From CAIWCD01 sp043782365 (GTDB taxonomy: Bacteria > Myxococcota > Myxococcia > Myxococcales > 40CM-4-68-19): a stretch of DNA of 16,650 bases. Positions within the stretch are counted from its first letter, which is position 1. Each line of letters starts with the position of its first letter. This document shows positions 1 through 13,920 of the stretch, one piece after another. Both the position numbers and the translations under genes were made by a program. The notes under the pieces are model-generated. The model worked only from the letters and a program-made list of their open reading frames with translations, was not told the origin of the DNA and searched no databases. The DNA lies in assembly GCA_043782365.1 (NCBI GenBank), contig JAYWAO010000146.1, forward strand, positions 1 through 16,650, given 5' to 3'.

Positions 1-334
1 CTCGAAGAGGTGATGTCGGCGCTGCCGCCGCGCGCGCGCCTGCACATGGTGAAGCTCGACCCCGACAGCCGGTACTTCACCTGGCGCAGCCTCTGGCACG
101 TCGAGAAGTACGTGATGAGCGACCACCTCGGGCAGACGCCGGACACCGCCGCCATCCTCGCCACCTGTCCGATCCACTACCGTCCGGGGATCGACATCCA
201 CCGCATCGTCTGGGGCCATGACAACGGTTGGCCGCGGGTGGACGAGATCTGGGCGAACTTCGACGCCGTCCTGGTGCGGCGCTGGAGGCCTTCGCCGCAG
301 ATGCAGTCGCTCGCCGAGCAGAGAGGTGTATTAC

Positions 335-3007
<2,673 letters not shown>

Positions 3008-3164
3008 CCAGACAAGAGGATAGGTGCCGACCGGCGCACTGCTCGCCAATCGGAAGCGACGATCGGTCGCGCGCGCCCCGAGCAGGCGTCCGCCTGCCGC
3101 CCATGGCTGCGCCGTCTCTGCTCGGGTATACCTGCGCCGGCTCGTCGGCCAGAGGCCCTCGATC
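3008..3164. promoter_or_regulatory. divergent intergenic region between ATPase and FtsH-like genes
   Basis: This 157-bp gap must hold the promoters of both divergent genes. On the minus strand TATCCT sits next to the ATPase start. On the plus strand TATACC at 3127-3132 is the best -10-like hexamer before the FtsH-like gene, without a convincing -35. An AGAGG at 3151-3155 could serve as ribosome site for the ATG at 3165. No clear dyad operator was recognised. Confidence 0.4.
3017..3022 (-). promoter_or_regulatory. candidate -10 element of the P-type ATPase gene
   Basis: TATCCT on the minus strand lies nine bases before the ATG at 3007. With a usual start point about seven bases after a -10, the leader would be only a few bases, and no Shine-Dalgarno sequence is present. 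No good -35 match is seen at 16-18 bp. Confidence 0.4.
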
Positions 3165-5066
3165 ATGACGGGTGCCGCGGGCGCGCCGCCGCGTGAGCAG
3201 ACCGACCAGGGAGAGGTGCCGGTGGGCAAGAGCAGCAGGTTCCAGACGGGCTACATCCTGGTCGCGTTGGCGGGCGTGCTCCTGCTGCAGAACGTCCTCG
3301 CGCGCTTCTCGGCGGTGGAGGTCCTGCCGTACAGCGAGTTCCAGCGGCTGCTCAAGGACGGCAAGATCGAGGAGGTGCTGGTCGGCCAGGACCAGATCAC
3401 CGGCACCTTCAAGGTGACCCGCGACGGCAAGAGCCGCTTCGTCACCCGGCGCGTCGAGCCCGACTTCGCCAAGGAGCTCGACGCGTCCTCGGTGCGCTAC
3501 TCCGGCGAGGTCCGCAGTGAGTGGCTGCCGCTGCTGCTCTCGTGGGTGGTGCCGGCCGCGCTCTTCATCGGCGTCTGGGTCTGGCTGCAGCGGCGCGCCG
3601 GCGGCGGGCCGGGCGGGGGCCTGATGTCGATCGGCAAGAGCAAGGCGAAGATCTACGTCGAGACCGGCTTGAAGAACACCTTCGCCGACGTCGCCGGCGT
3701 CGACGAGGCCAAGGCCGAACTGCAGGAGACCGTCGCCTTCCTCAAGGACCCGGCGCGCGGCGGCCGGCTGGGCGCGCGGATGCCGAAGGGCATCCTGCTG
3801 ATCGGCCCGCCAGGCACCGGCAAGACCATGCTCGCGCGCGCGGTGGCCGGCGAGGCCGGAGTGCCGTTCTTCTCGATCAGCGGCAGCGAGTTCGTCGAGA
3901 TGTTCGTCGGCGTCGGCGCGGCGCGGGTGCGCGACCTCTTCGAGCAGGCGCGGCTCAAGGCCCCCTGCATCATCTTCATCGACGAGCTCGACGCCCTCGG
4001 CCGCGCCCGCAACTCCGGGGGCTGGCCGGGCGGCCACGACGAGAAGGAGCAGACGCTCAACCAGCTCCTGGTCGAGCTCGACGGCTTCGATGCGCGCTCC
4101 GGGATCGTGCTGCTCGCCGCCACCAACCGGCCGGAGATCCTCGATCCTGCGCTGCTGCGCGCCGGCCGCTTTGATCGCCAGGTGCTGGTCGACAAGCCCG
4201 AGCGCTCGGGGCGCGAGCAGATCCTTCGGGTGCACGCGAAGAAGATCGAGCTGGCGGTGGACGTGCAGCTGGAGCAGGTGGCGGCGCTGACGCCCGGCTT
4301 CTCCGGCGCCGACCTCGCCAACCTGGTCAACGAGGCCGCGCTGGCGGCCACCCGGCGCGACGCGAGCGCGGTGGCGATGGCCGACTTCACCGTGGCGCTC
4401 GAGCGGATCGTCGCCGGGCTGGAGAAGAAGAGCCGGATCCTCAGCCCCGTCGAGCGCGCCATCGTCGCGCACCACGAGATGGGCCACGCGCTGGTGGCCG
4501 CGTCCTTCCCGGGACAGGACCCGGTGCACAAGGTGTCGATCATCCCGCGCGGCGTCGGCGCGCTCGGCTACACCATCCAGCGGCCCACCGAGGACCGGTA
4601 TTTGATGACCCGCGCCGAGCTGGAGGCGAAGATGGCGGTGCTGCTCGGCGGGCGGGCGGCCGAGCTGCTGGTGTTCGGCCACCTCTCCACTGGCGCCTCG
4701 GACGACCTCGCCAAGGCGAGCGGGATCGCGCTGAGCATGGCGACCCGCTACGCGATGATCCCGGGCCTGGGCAACGTCGCGTACGACGACCGCCCCGCGG
4801 GCTTCCTCGGTCCGGGCAGCGGACCGCGCGCCTACAGCGAGGCGACGGCGCGGGAGATCGACCTGGCGGTGCGGGAGATCGTCGGCGCGGCCTGCACCAG
4901 CGCCCTGGCGATCCTCACCGCAAACCGCGACGTGCTGGTGGAGAGCGCGCGGCTGCTGCTGGAGAAGGAGACCCTCGACGAGCAGGCGCTGACCCCGTTG
5001 TTCGCGCGGGTGAAGGCCCCTGGTGCGCTGCCGCCGACCGGCGTGCCGGGGCAGCTGCCAGCGTAG
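3165..5066 (+). CDS. ftsH: FtsH-family ATP-dependent membrane zinc metalloprotease
   Basis: This 633-aa protein is a membrane-anchored AAA+ protease that unfolds and degrades membrane and regulatory proteins, normally as a hexamer. Seen in order: membrane segments at about 28-46 and 120-141 flanking a small extracytoplasmic domain, Walker A GPPGTGKT (214-221), pore loop FVGVG (247-251), Walker B IIFIDE (269-274), second region of homology ending GRFDRQ (334-339), zinc motif HEMGH (437-441, usually HEAGH), and Asp513 in STGASDD as likely third ligand. Length matches the family. The start is uncertain. ATG 3165 has AGAGG nine bases upstream, while GTG 3222 (residue 20) has GGGAGAGG five bases upstream and would give a 614-aa protein starting close to the first membrane segment. 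It may be a second FtsH paralogue. Its stop codon abuts that of boxB. Confidence 0.93.
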   Translation: MTGAAGAPPREQTDQGEVPVGKSSRFQTGYILVALAGVLLLQNVLARFSAVEVLPYSEFQRLLKDGKIEEVLVGQDQITGTFKVTRDGKSRFVTRRVEPDFAKELDASSVRYSGEVRSEWLPLLLSWVVPAALFIGVWVWLQRRAGGGPGGGLMSIGKSKAKIYVETGLKNTFADVAGVDEAKAELQETVAFLKDPARGGRLGARMPKGILLIGPPGTGKTMLARAVAGEAGVPFFSISGSEFVEMFVGVGAARVRDLFEQARLKAPCIIFIDELDALGRARNSGGWPGGHDEKEQTLNQLLVELDGFDARSGIVLLAATNRPEILDPALLRAGRFDRQVLVDKPERSGREQILRVHAKKIELAVDVQLEQVAALTPGFSGADLANLVNEAALAATRRDASAVAMADFTVALERIVAGLEKKSRILSPVERAIVAHHEMGHALVAASFPGQDPVHKVSIIPRGVGALGYTIQRPTEDRYLMTRAELEAKMAVLLGGRAAELLVFGHLSTGASDDLAKASGIALSMATRYAMIPGLGNVAYDDRPAGFLGPGSGPRAYSEATAREIDLAVREIVGAACTSALAILTANRDVLVESARLLLEKETLDEQALTPLFARVKAPGALPPTGVPGQLPA

Positions 5067-6482
<1,416 letters not shown>

Positions 6483-6543
6483 TCCAAGTACCCCTGCGGT
6501 GGTCGAGTGGTGGTCGGGCGGTTGGTTACCGAAGCGTTGACGA

Positions 6544-8211
<1,668 letters not shown>

Positions 8212-8250
8212 GGACCGGGTAACTAGCGCAAGGATTGCGCGGGTGCAAGC

Positions 8251-8278
8251 GGTATAGTGCATGGTGCCCGCTTGTCGG
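8251..8278 (-). promoter_or_regulatory. candidate boxC-boxB promoter
   Basis: On the minus strand CCGACA (8278-8273) and TATACC (8256-8251) are separated by 16 bp, each matching the sigma-70 consensus at four of six positions. The predicted start is near 8244, giving a leader of about 33 bases. The -10 overlaps the TATAGTGCA repeat at 8253-8261, as expected for a repressor site. Confidence 0.5.
8253..8261 (+). promoter_or_regulatory. candidate BoxR site next to boxC (half operator)
   Basis: TATAGTGCA is an exact copy of the nonamer at 8295-8303. The upstream half is degenerate (AGCG in place of TGCA at 8248-8251), and another TGCA occurs at 8244-8247. It covers the predicted -10 of boxC. Confidence 0.5.
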
Positions 8279-8300
8279 ATCCTGGCGGATGCAATATAGT
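8272..8300 (+). promoter_or_regulatory. candidate boxR promoter
   Basis: TTGTCG (8272-8277) and TATAGT (8295-8300) are separated by 17 bp, a good sigma-70-type arrangement. The -35 overlaps the -35 of the boxC promoter on the other strand by five bases. The predicted start falls at about 8305-8308, right at the GTG start codon. Confidence 0.6.
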
Positions 8301-8303
8301 GCA
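8290..8303 (+). promoter_or_regulatory. candidate BoxR operator TGCA-N6-TGCA
   Basis: The site reads TGCA-ATATAG-TGCA. TGCA repeats of this spacing are, to my recollection, the recognition element of the related BzdR/BoxR regulators of benzoyl-CoA pathways. It covers the predicted -10 of boxR, which would give autorepression. Confidence 0.65.
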
Positions 8304-8307
8304 GACC

Positions 8308-9333
8308 GTGAAGCGCTCCCGCCCCTCTGCCACCCGACTCTGCGCCGCGGTGAAGCCCGCGCCCCGCAAGGCTCTCCGGCCGGCCGCGGCGCCCAAGCAC
8401 CCGCGCGCCTCGTCCCCGCGGGCCGTCCACGCCTTACCCACGGCCGCCGCGCCGCGCGCCCCGCGGCCTCCCGAGCCCCGCACGCCGCTCCTCGAGGCGG
8501 TGGGCCACGCGGTCCGCGAGAAGCGCGAGCTGGCGGGCCGATCCCGGCGTGAGCTGGCGGAGCGGTCGGGCCTCTCGGAGCGGTTCCTCGCCGACCTGGA
8601 AGCAGGGCAGGGCAACATCTCGGTGGAGCGGCTCTCGCAGCTCTGCGCGGCGCTCGGGACCAGCAGCGGGGCGCTGCTCTCGGAGGCGGAGCGCGCGCTC
8701 GGCACGGCGCCCGCTACGCCGGGTCCGCTCTGGCCGCTCTTGGCCGCGCTCGCTCCCGAAGAGCGCCGCGAAGCCGAGACCTGGCTGCGCGCGCGCTTCG
8801 GCCAGGGCCGCGGCCAGGGTCCGGTGATCGCGCTCCTGGGCTTGCGGGGCGCGGGGAAGAGCACCATCGGCCGGCAGCTCGCCGAGCGGCTCGGGGTGCC
8901 CTTCGTCGAGCTCGACGAGCTGGTCGAGCGCGCCGCGGGCCTCTCGCTCTCGGGCATCTTCTCGCTGCACGGCGAGGCCTACTACCGGCGGCTCGCGCGC
9001 GAGGTGCTGGCGCGCGTGCTGGCCGAGGGGGACGCGGCGGTGATCGCCACCGGCGGCTCGATGGTGACCGACAAGGACGCTTTGCGATTGTTATCGAAGC
9101 GCTGCACCACCGTCTGGCTGAAGGCCACCCCCGAGGACCACTGGCTGCGGGTGCTGGCGCAGGGAGACGAGCGGCCCGGCGCCGCGAGCGAGAACGCGCA
9201 GGCCGAGCTGCGGGCGCTCCTCGCCGCCCGGGCGCCGCTCTATGCGCAGGCGCAGGTGCACGTGGACACGAGCAGGCTGGGGCTCGCGGGCGCGGTGGAG
9301 GCGGTGCTGCGCGAGGTGCGGCCGGGGCGGTAG
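8308..9333 (+). CDS. boxR: benzoyl-CoA-responsive regulator BoxR (XRE HTH + shikimate-kinase-like domain)
   Basis: This is a transcriptional regulator of the BzdR/BoxR family, which represses benzoyl-CoA pathway promoters until benzoyl-CoA binds its C-terminal domain. From the GTG at 8308 the protein has 341 residues: an unusual Ala/Pro/Arg-rich stretch of about 55 residues, an XRE-type helix-turn-helix (about 61-125, with SGLSERFLADLEAGQGNIS), a short linker, and a shikimate-kinase-like P-loop domain from about 172 with GLRGAGKST (178-186) and FVELD (199-203). The frame is open to 8257, but those codons overlap the promoter. GTG 8308 begins immediately after the predicted transcription start, so the message may be leaderless. 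A later start after the low-complexity stretch cannot be excluded. It is divergent from boxC, as expected for the local regulator. Confidence 0.92.
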   Translation: MKRSRPSATRLCAAVKPAPRKALRPAAAPKHPRASSPRAVHALPTAAAPRAPRPPEPRTPLLEAVGHAVREKRELAGRSRRELAERSGLSERFLADLEAGQGNISVERLSQLCAALGTSSGALLSEAERALGTAPATPGPLWPLLAALAPEERREAETWLRARFGQGRGQGPVIALLGLRGAGKSTIGRQLAERLGVPFVELDELVERAAGLSLSGIFSLHGEAYYRRLAREVLARVLAEGDAAVIATGGSMVTDKDALRLLSKRCTTVWLKATPEDHWLRVLAQGDERPGAASENAQAELRALLAARAPLYAQAQVHVDTSRLGLAGAVEAVLREVRPGR

Positions 9334-9426
9334 GCGCGGCCCGCGGGCGGGGGTTCCAGCCGGGCAGACGCCGCGCGCGTCGGCGACGGCCCATCTCCGG
9401 GCGCTGCGCCGGCGCGCCCTTCGCGC

Positions 9427-9432
9427 TACTGT
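9427..9432 (+). promoter_or_regulatory. candidate -10 element of the GST gene
   Basis: TACTGT lies six bases before the ATG at 9439. No Shine-Dalgarno sequence is present and no good -35 is seen. It could give a leaderless message independent of boxR. Confidence 0.35.
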
Positions 9433-9438
9433 TCGACG

Positions 9439-10056
9439 ATGAAGCTCTATTACGCCCAAGCGACCTGCTCCCTCGCCGCCCACATGGCGCTGCGCGAGGC
9501 CGGCCTCCCTTTCACGCTCTCCAGGTACGACCTGAAGTCGGGCCTGCTCGACGACGGCCGTCCGCTGCTCGAGGTCAACCCCAAGGGGTTCGTGCCCGTG
9601 CTCGAGCTCGACTCCGGCGAGCGCCTCACCGAGGTGTCGGTGGTGCTGCAGTACATCGCCGATCAGAACCCCGCCGCCGGCCTGCTGCCCGCGCCGGGTG
9701 GCCTCGCGCGCTACCGTGTGCAGGAGTGGCTCAACTTCATCGCCACCGAGGTCCACAAGGCCTACTGGCCGATCTTCCACGACGGCGCCGAGGTCGAGGT
9801 GCAGAAGGCGCACGAGAAGCTCACGCGCAACTTCGACTGGGTCGAGCAGCAGCTCGGGAGCATGCCGTACCTCACCGGCGAGCAGTGCACGGTCGCGGAT
9901 CTCTACCTGGGTGTGACACTGAACTGGGCGCGCGCCGCCAAGATCGAGCTCGCCCGCTGGCCCGGGCTGGTGGCGCACCGCGACCGCGTGCGGGCCCGTC
10001 CGGCGGTGCAGGCGGCGATGGAGGCCGAGGGCCTGCTCAAGAAGAAGCCCGCGTAG
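9439..10056 (+). CDS. glutathione S-transferase, beta-class-like
   Basis: This 205-aa protein begins MKLYYAQATCSLAAHMALRE, the start typical of bacterial beta-class glutathione S-transferases. Cys10 is at the position of the catalytic/mixed-disulfide cysteine. The cis-Pro region NPKGFVPVLEL (about 46-56) and the glutathione-contacting LTEVSVVLQYIAD (about 64-76) follow. An all-helical C-terminal domain contains YLTGEQCTVADLYL (about 144-157), the N-capping box region. It likely conjugates or reduces electrophiles in the cytoplasm. Lying 105 bp after boxR on the same strand, it might detoxify reactive epoxide or aldehyde intermediates of the box route, but this is inference from position only. 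The gap holds a -10-like TACTGT just before the ATG, so it may have its own promoter. Confidence 0.92.
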   Translation: MKLYYAQATCSLAAHMALREAGLPFTLSRYDLKSGLLDDGRPLLEVNPKGFVPVLELDSGERLTEVSVVLQYIADQNPAAGLLPAPGGLARYRVQEWLNFIATEVHKAYWPIFHDGAEVEVQKAHEKLTRNFDWVEQQLGSMPYLTGEQCTVADLYLGVTLNWARAAKIELARWPGLVAHRDRVRARPAVQAAMEAEGLLKKKPA

Positions 10057-10074
10057 CACCCAGCCGGAGGGAGA

Positions 10075-10365
10075 CTACCCGCGCCGCTGGTACTCCTGCA
10101 CCAGCGCGCGGATCCGCTTCGGGTCGAAGGGCTTGTCGAGCCGCTCGTTGGGCACGCGGTCGAGGAACTCGGTGGCCGAGGGCGTGAACGCTCCGCCCGT
10201 CAGGAACACCATCCGCGCGGCCGCCTTGGGGTGGAGGCGGACCACCTCCGCGTGCAGCTCCATGCCGGTCATCTCCGGCATCATCAGGCCGGAGAAGATC
10301 ACGTCGAAACTCTCGCCCCCACCGAGCAGCGCGAGCGCCTCCTTGGCCGAGGAGCGCGAGGTCAC
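10075..10365 (-). pseudogene. receiver-domain remnant of a hybrid sensor kinase, phosphoacceptor Asp lost
   Basis: The 96 residues from the GTG at 10365 match the middle and end of a response-regulator receiver: EALALL, FDVIF, LMMPEMTGMELH, the conserved Thr in MVFLTGG and the conserved Lys in LDKPFD. The N-terminal beta strand with the acidic Asp pair is absent. The phosphoacceptor position, normally Asp in a DLMMP context, is Gly (codon at 10288-10290). Receiver-like sequence continues upstream in this frame (ARTLREHR) for about ten codons before similarity stops, so GTG 10365 is not a natural domain start. That GTG overlaps the TGA of the preceding CHASE3 fragment as GTGA. I read it as the out-of-frame tail of a decayed kinase and not as a working regulator. 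It ends 18 bp from the convergent GST gene. Confidence 0.75.
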
Positions 10366-10784
10366 GCGGTGCTCGCGCAGGGTCCGCGCCCTGGCGCGAG
10401 GAGGGCCACGTGCTGCCGCACCAGGCCCTCGAGGTCGTCGAGCCGCCGCTGCTGTCCCTGGTTGTCGGCGGTGAGGCGGCGCACGGCCTGGGCGTTCGTC
10501 CCGACCCGGGCGAGCGCGTCGAGCAGCCTGGGGAGCGTGCCGGCCCCGCCAGCGGGGAGCGCCGCGCGCGCCGCGGCCGTCTCTGCGAGGCCCGACCGCT
10601 CGGCGAGCAGCGCCTCGATCACCTCGTGCGTGTGCTCGACCCAGCCGTTGGCAGCGGAGAGCTCCGCCGACTCCGCGAAGGCAGCAGCAGCAGCGAGCAC
10701 GAGCAGCGCCAACGCTACCGAGAGCCCGATCGCCCCGGCGATCCCGGAGACCCGGGCGCTCCTCTGGTCGAGCTGCGCAGGCAT
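10362..10784 (-). pseudogene. CHASE3-type sensor N-terminus, remnant of a hybrid histidine kinase
   Basis: From the ATG at 10784 the 140-aa frame has one membrane helix (about 14-36), then a periplasmic four-helix sensor resembling CHASE3: WVEHTHEVIEALL, AETAAARAAL (where AETAQRGYLLTG is usual) and the well-conserved RLTADNQGQQRRLDDLEGLV. A second membrane helix, PAS, HisKA and HATPase domains should follow, but the similarity stops after RQHVALLA. The frame then ends in about ten unrelated residues and a stop overlapping the receiver fragment. The likely history is an internal deletion from the end of CHASE3 into the start of the receiver, with a frame change near 10385-10400. The frame is open further upstream to 11306, but that part is antisense to the acyl-CoA dehydrogenase and its promoter. 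Confidence 0.72.
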
Positions 10785-10902
10785 CGCTGGTGGCTCCAAC
10801 CGCCCTCGGGTCAAGGTACTCTTCCAGTTGCGCTCCGCAAGCACCCGACCGCGCCCGGACGCCACCGCGGGGAAGACGTCGCGGGGCCTCCCGTCTTCCG
10901 CA

Positions 10903-10930
10903 TGGACAACGCCCGGCTCTGGTGTATGTC
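10903..10930 (+). promoter_or_regulatory. candidate promoter of the acyl-CoA dehydrogenase gene
   Basis: TGGACA (10903-10908) and TATGTC (10925-10930) are separated by 16 bp. The start would be near 10937, giving a leader of about 80 bases that contains the inverted repeat at 10930-10952. Confidence 0.5.
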
Positions 10931-10952
10931 GCTGCGCCAAATCGCCGCAGCG
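10930..10952 (+). promoter_or_regulatory. inverted repeat at the acyl-CoA dehydrogenase promoter
   Basis: CGCTGCG (10930-10936) and CGCAGCG (10946-10952) are perfect 7-bp inverted arms around a 9-base spacer. The repeat begins at the last base of the predicted -10 and covers the predicted start. It could be an operator for a dimeric repressor, or a 5' hairpin in the message. Confidence 0.5.
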
Positions 10953-11015
10953 GGCGCCAGCTTGCCCGAGCGGTGTTACCAGACCCTCAAGCACCGCCCC
11001 TAGGAGACCGCCGAC

Positions 11016-12855
<1,840 letters not shown>

Positions 12856-12866
<11 letters not shown>

Positions 12867-13068
12867 GGCCCGTGCTGCCGGTCGTCCCTCCGTCCCTGCC
12901 GCTGCCAGCGGTGGTGGTCGTGCCGCCGCTCCCGGCGCTGCCCGCGTTGGCCCCTCCCTGCATCGAGCCTCCGCACGCGGCTACCGCGAGGCAGGCGAAG
13001 AGGAGCGCCGCGGAGACGGTCGTGAAGACGGGTCCGACGGTGGAGTGGCTGATCGCGGCCTTGTCCAA
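12856..13068 (-). CDS. small predicted lipoprotein (70 aa)
   Basis: This 70-aa frame has a hydrophobic segment (about 15-31) ending in LAVAAC, a good lipobox with Cys32 as the lipidated residue. A low-complexity Gly/Ser/Thr tail without recognisable domain follows, a style common in myxobacterial lipoproteins. The start is TTG at 13068, supported by AGGAG at 13080-13076 with a 7-base spacer. The final codons overlap the end of the convergent acyl-CoA dehydrogenase gene by 11 bp. The N-region is weakly charged (one Lys, one His), so export is likely but not certain. An overlapping longer minus-strand frame (12863-13717) lacks these signals and was not called. Confidence 0.6.
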
Positions 13069-13075
13069 GTGTGCG

Positions 13076-13080
13076 CTCCT
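13076..13080 (-). promoter_or_regulatory. Shine-Dalgarno site supporting the TTG start of the lipoprotein
   Basis: AGGAG on the minus strand is seven bases upstream of the TTG at 13068. It is the main evidence that the short frame is translated. Confidence 0.6.
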
Positions 13081-13253
13081 GGCCGGCCACCGGTGGGCGG
13101 CGGCGCTGGTCGGTCGTCGGTTGATTGCGGCACGGTGGCGATGGCTTCATCGATTGCAACGCGAGTCTGAGAGCAATCGGCGGGCCGACGCGCGAGGGGG
13201 GGCGGCGCAGAGCGAAGCGTGGAGGCGGTGTGATCGTCGCCACGTGCGGCGAG

Positions 13254-13266
13254 TGCGGAATCCGCA
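13254..13266. promoter_or_regulatory. 13-bp palindrome upstream of the Uma2 gene
   Basis: TGCGGA-A-TCCGCA is a perfect dyad around a central base. It is about 40 bp before the predicted -35 of the Uma2 gene, a reasonable place for an activator or repressor site. Confidence 0.35.
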
Positions 13267-13304
13267 TGCGGGGCGGTGCGGAGGTCGCAGGTCGGACGCT
13301 GCGA

Positions 13305-13333
13305 TTGGCTCGTCGGTCGCTCCGTGGCATCCT
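13305..13333 (+). promoter_or_regulatory. candidate promoter of the Uma2 gene
   Basis: TTGGCT (13305-13310) and CATCCT (13328-13333) are 17 bp apart. The -10 ends six bases before the ATG, so the transcript would start at or next to the start codon. Confidence 0.45.
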
Positions 13334-13339
13334 GTCCTC

Positions 13340-13912
13340 ATGGCTGCAACCCCGAAGCCCACGCTGACGTACTCGGAGTACCTCGCTCGCGAGGCCACGT
13401 CCGAGGTGAAGCACGACTTCATCAACGGGGAGGCCTACGCCATGGCCGGCGGCACTCTCGAGCACAGCGCGCTCGCGGCGGCGCTGCTCGGAGAAGCGCG
13501 CTCGGCCCTCGCCGGAAAGCCTTGCCGCGCTTACACTTCGGACGCGCGTGTCTACGTCACTTCCACCGGCGCATCTTTCTACCCGGACGTCAGCGTGGTC
13601 TGCGGCAAGGTCGAGACGCCGCCCGGCGACGCGAACGCGATCGCCAACCCGCTGGTGCTCATCGAGGTGTTCTCGGATGCAACCGAGGCCTACGACCGCG
13701 GCGCGAAGGCTGGTCACTACCGACGGATCGACTCTCTTCGCGAGTACGTGCTCGTCAGCCAGACCGAGCAGCGCGTCGAGGTCCAGCGGCGCAACGAGCG
13801 CGGCGTCTGGGAGTTACACTTCTTCGGGCCGGGCGAGAAGCTGGAGCTTTCGTCTCTCGGAGTCTCGGTCTCCGTCGACGCGGTGTACGCGAACCCGCTG
13901 CCGCCTCGGTAG
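13340..13912 (+). CDS. Uma2 family protein (PD-(D/E)XK nuclease-like, DUF820)
   Basis: This 190-aa protein has the Uma2/DUF820 pattern: an N-terminal EYLAREATSEVKHDFINGEAY-type segment cut here for length (about 13-33), an acidic residue in YPDVSVV (about 77-83), PLVLIEVFSDATEAYDRGAKA (residues about 101-121, read as separate motifs IEVFS and YDRGAK), and the REYVLVSQ strand. These carry the Asp, Glu and Lys of a PD-(D/E)XK-like active site. The biological role of the family is unsettled, and many GC-rich bacteria carry several copies, so no restriction activity should be assumed. The ATG at 13340 fits the family N-terminus. The frame is open upstream to 12872, but that part lacks family similarity. 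It has somewhat more A/T at wobble positions than its neighbours, which may hint at transfer. It ends eight bases from the convergent next gene. Confidence 0.87.
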   Translation: MAATPKPTLTYSEYLAREATSEVKHDFINGEAYAMAGGTLEHSALAAALLGEARSALAGKPCRAYTSDARVYVTSTGASFYPDVSVVCGKVETPPGDANAIANPLVLIEVFSDATEAYDRGAKAGHYRRIDSLREYVLVSQTEQRVEVQRRNERGVWELHFFGPGEKLELSSLGVSVSVDAVYANPLPPR

Positions 13913-13920
13913 CCGTGTCG

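Larger units (their letters stand above)
13069..13339. promoter_or_regulatory. divergent intergenic region between lipoprotein and Uma2 genes
   Basis: This 271-bp non-coding stretch carries the lipoprotein ribosome site near its left end, a 13-bp odd palindrome at 13254-13266, an interrupted repeat TCGCC-N6-GGCGA just before it that contains CACGTG, and a promoter-like element next to the Uma2 start. It is less strongly coding-like than its surroundings. No RNA gene was recognised. Confidence 0.5.

Noticed and set aside
12872..13339. upstream in-frame extension of Uma2
   Set aside because: It is low-complexity Pro/Val/Arg sequence antisense to the lipoprotein, with no Uma2 similarity. The family begins at the ATG 13340.
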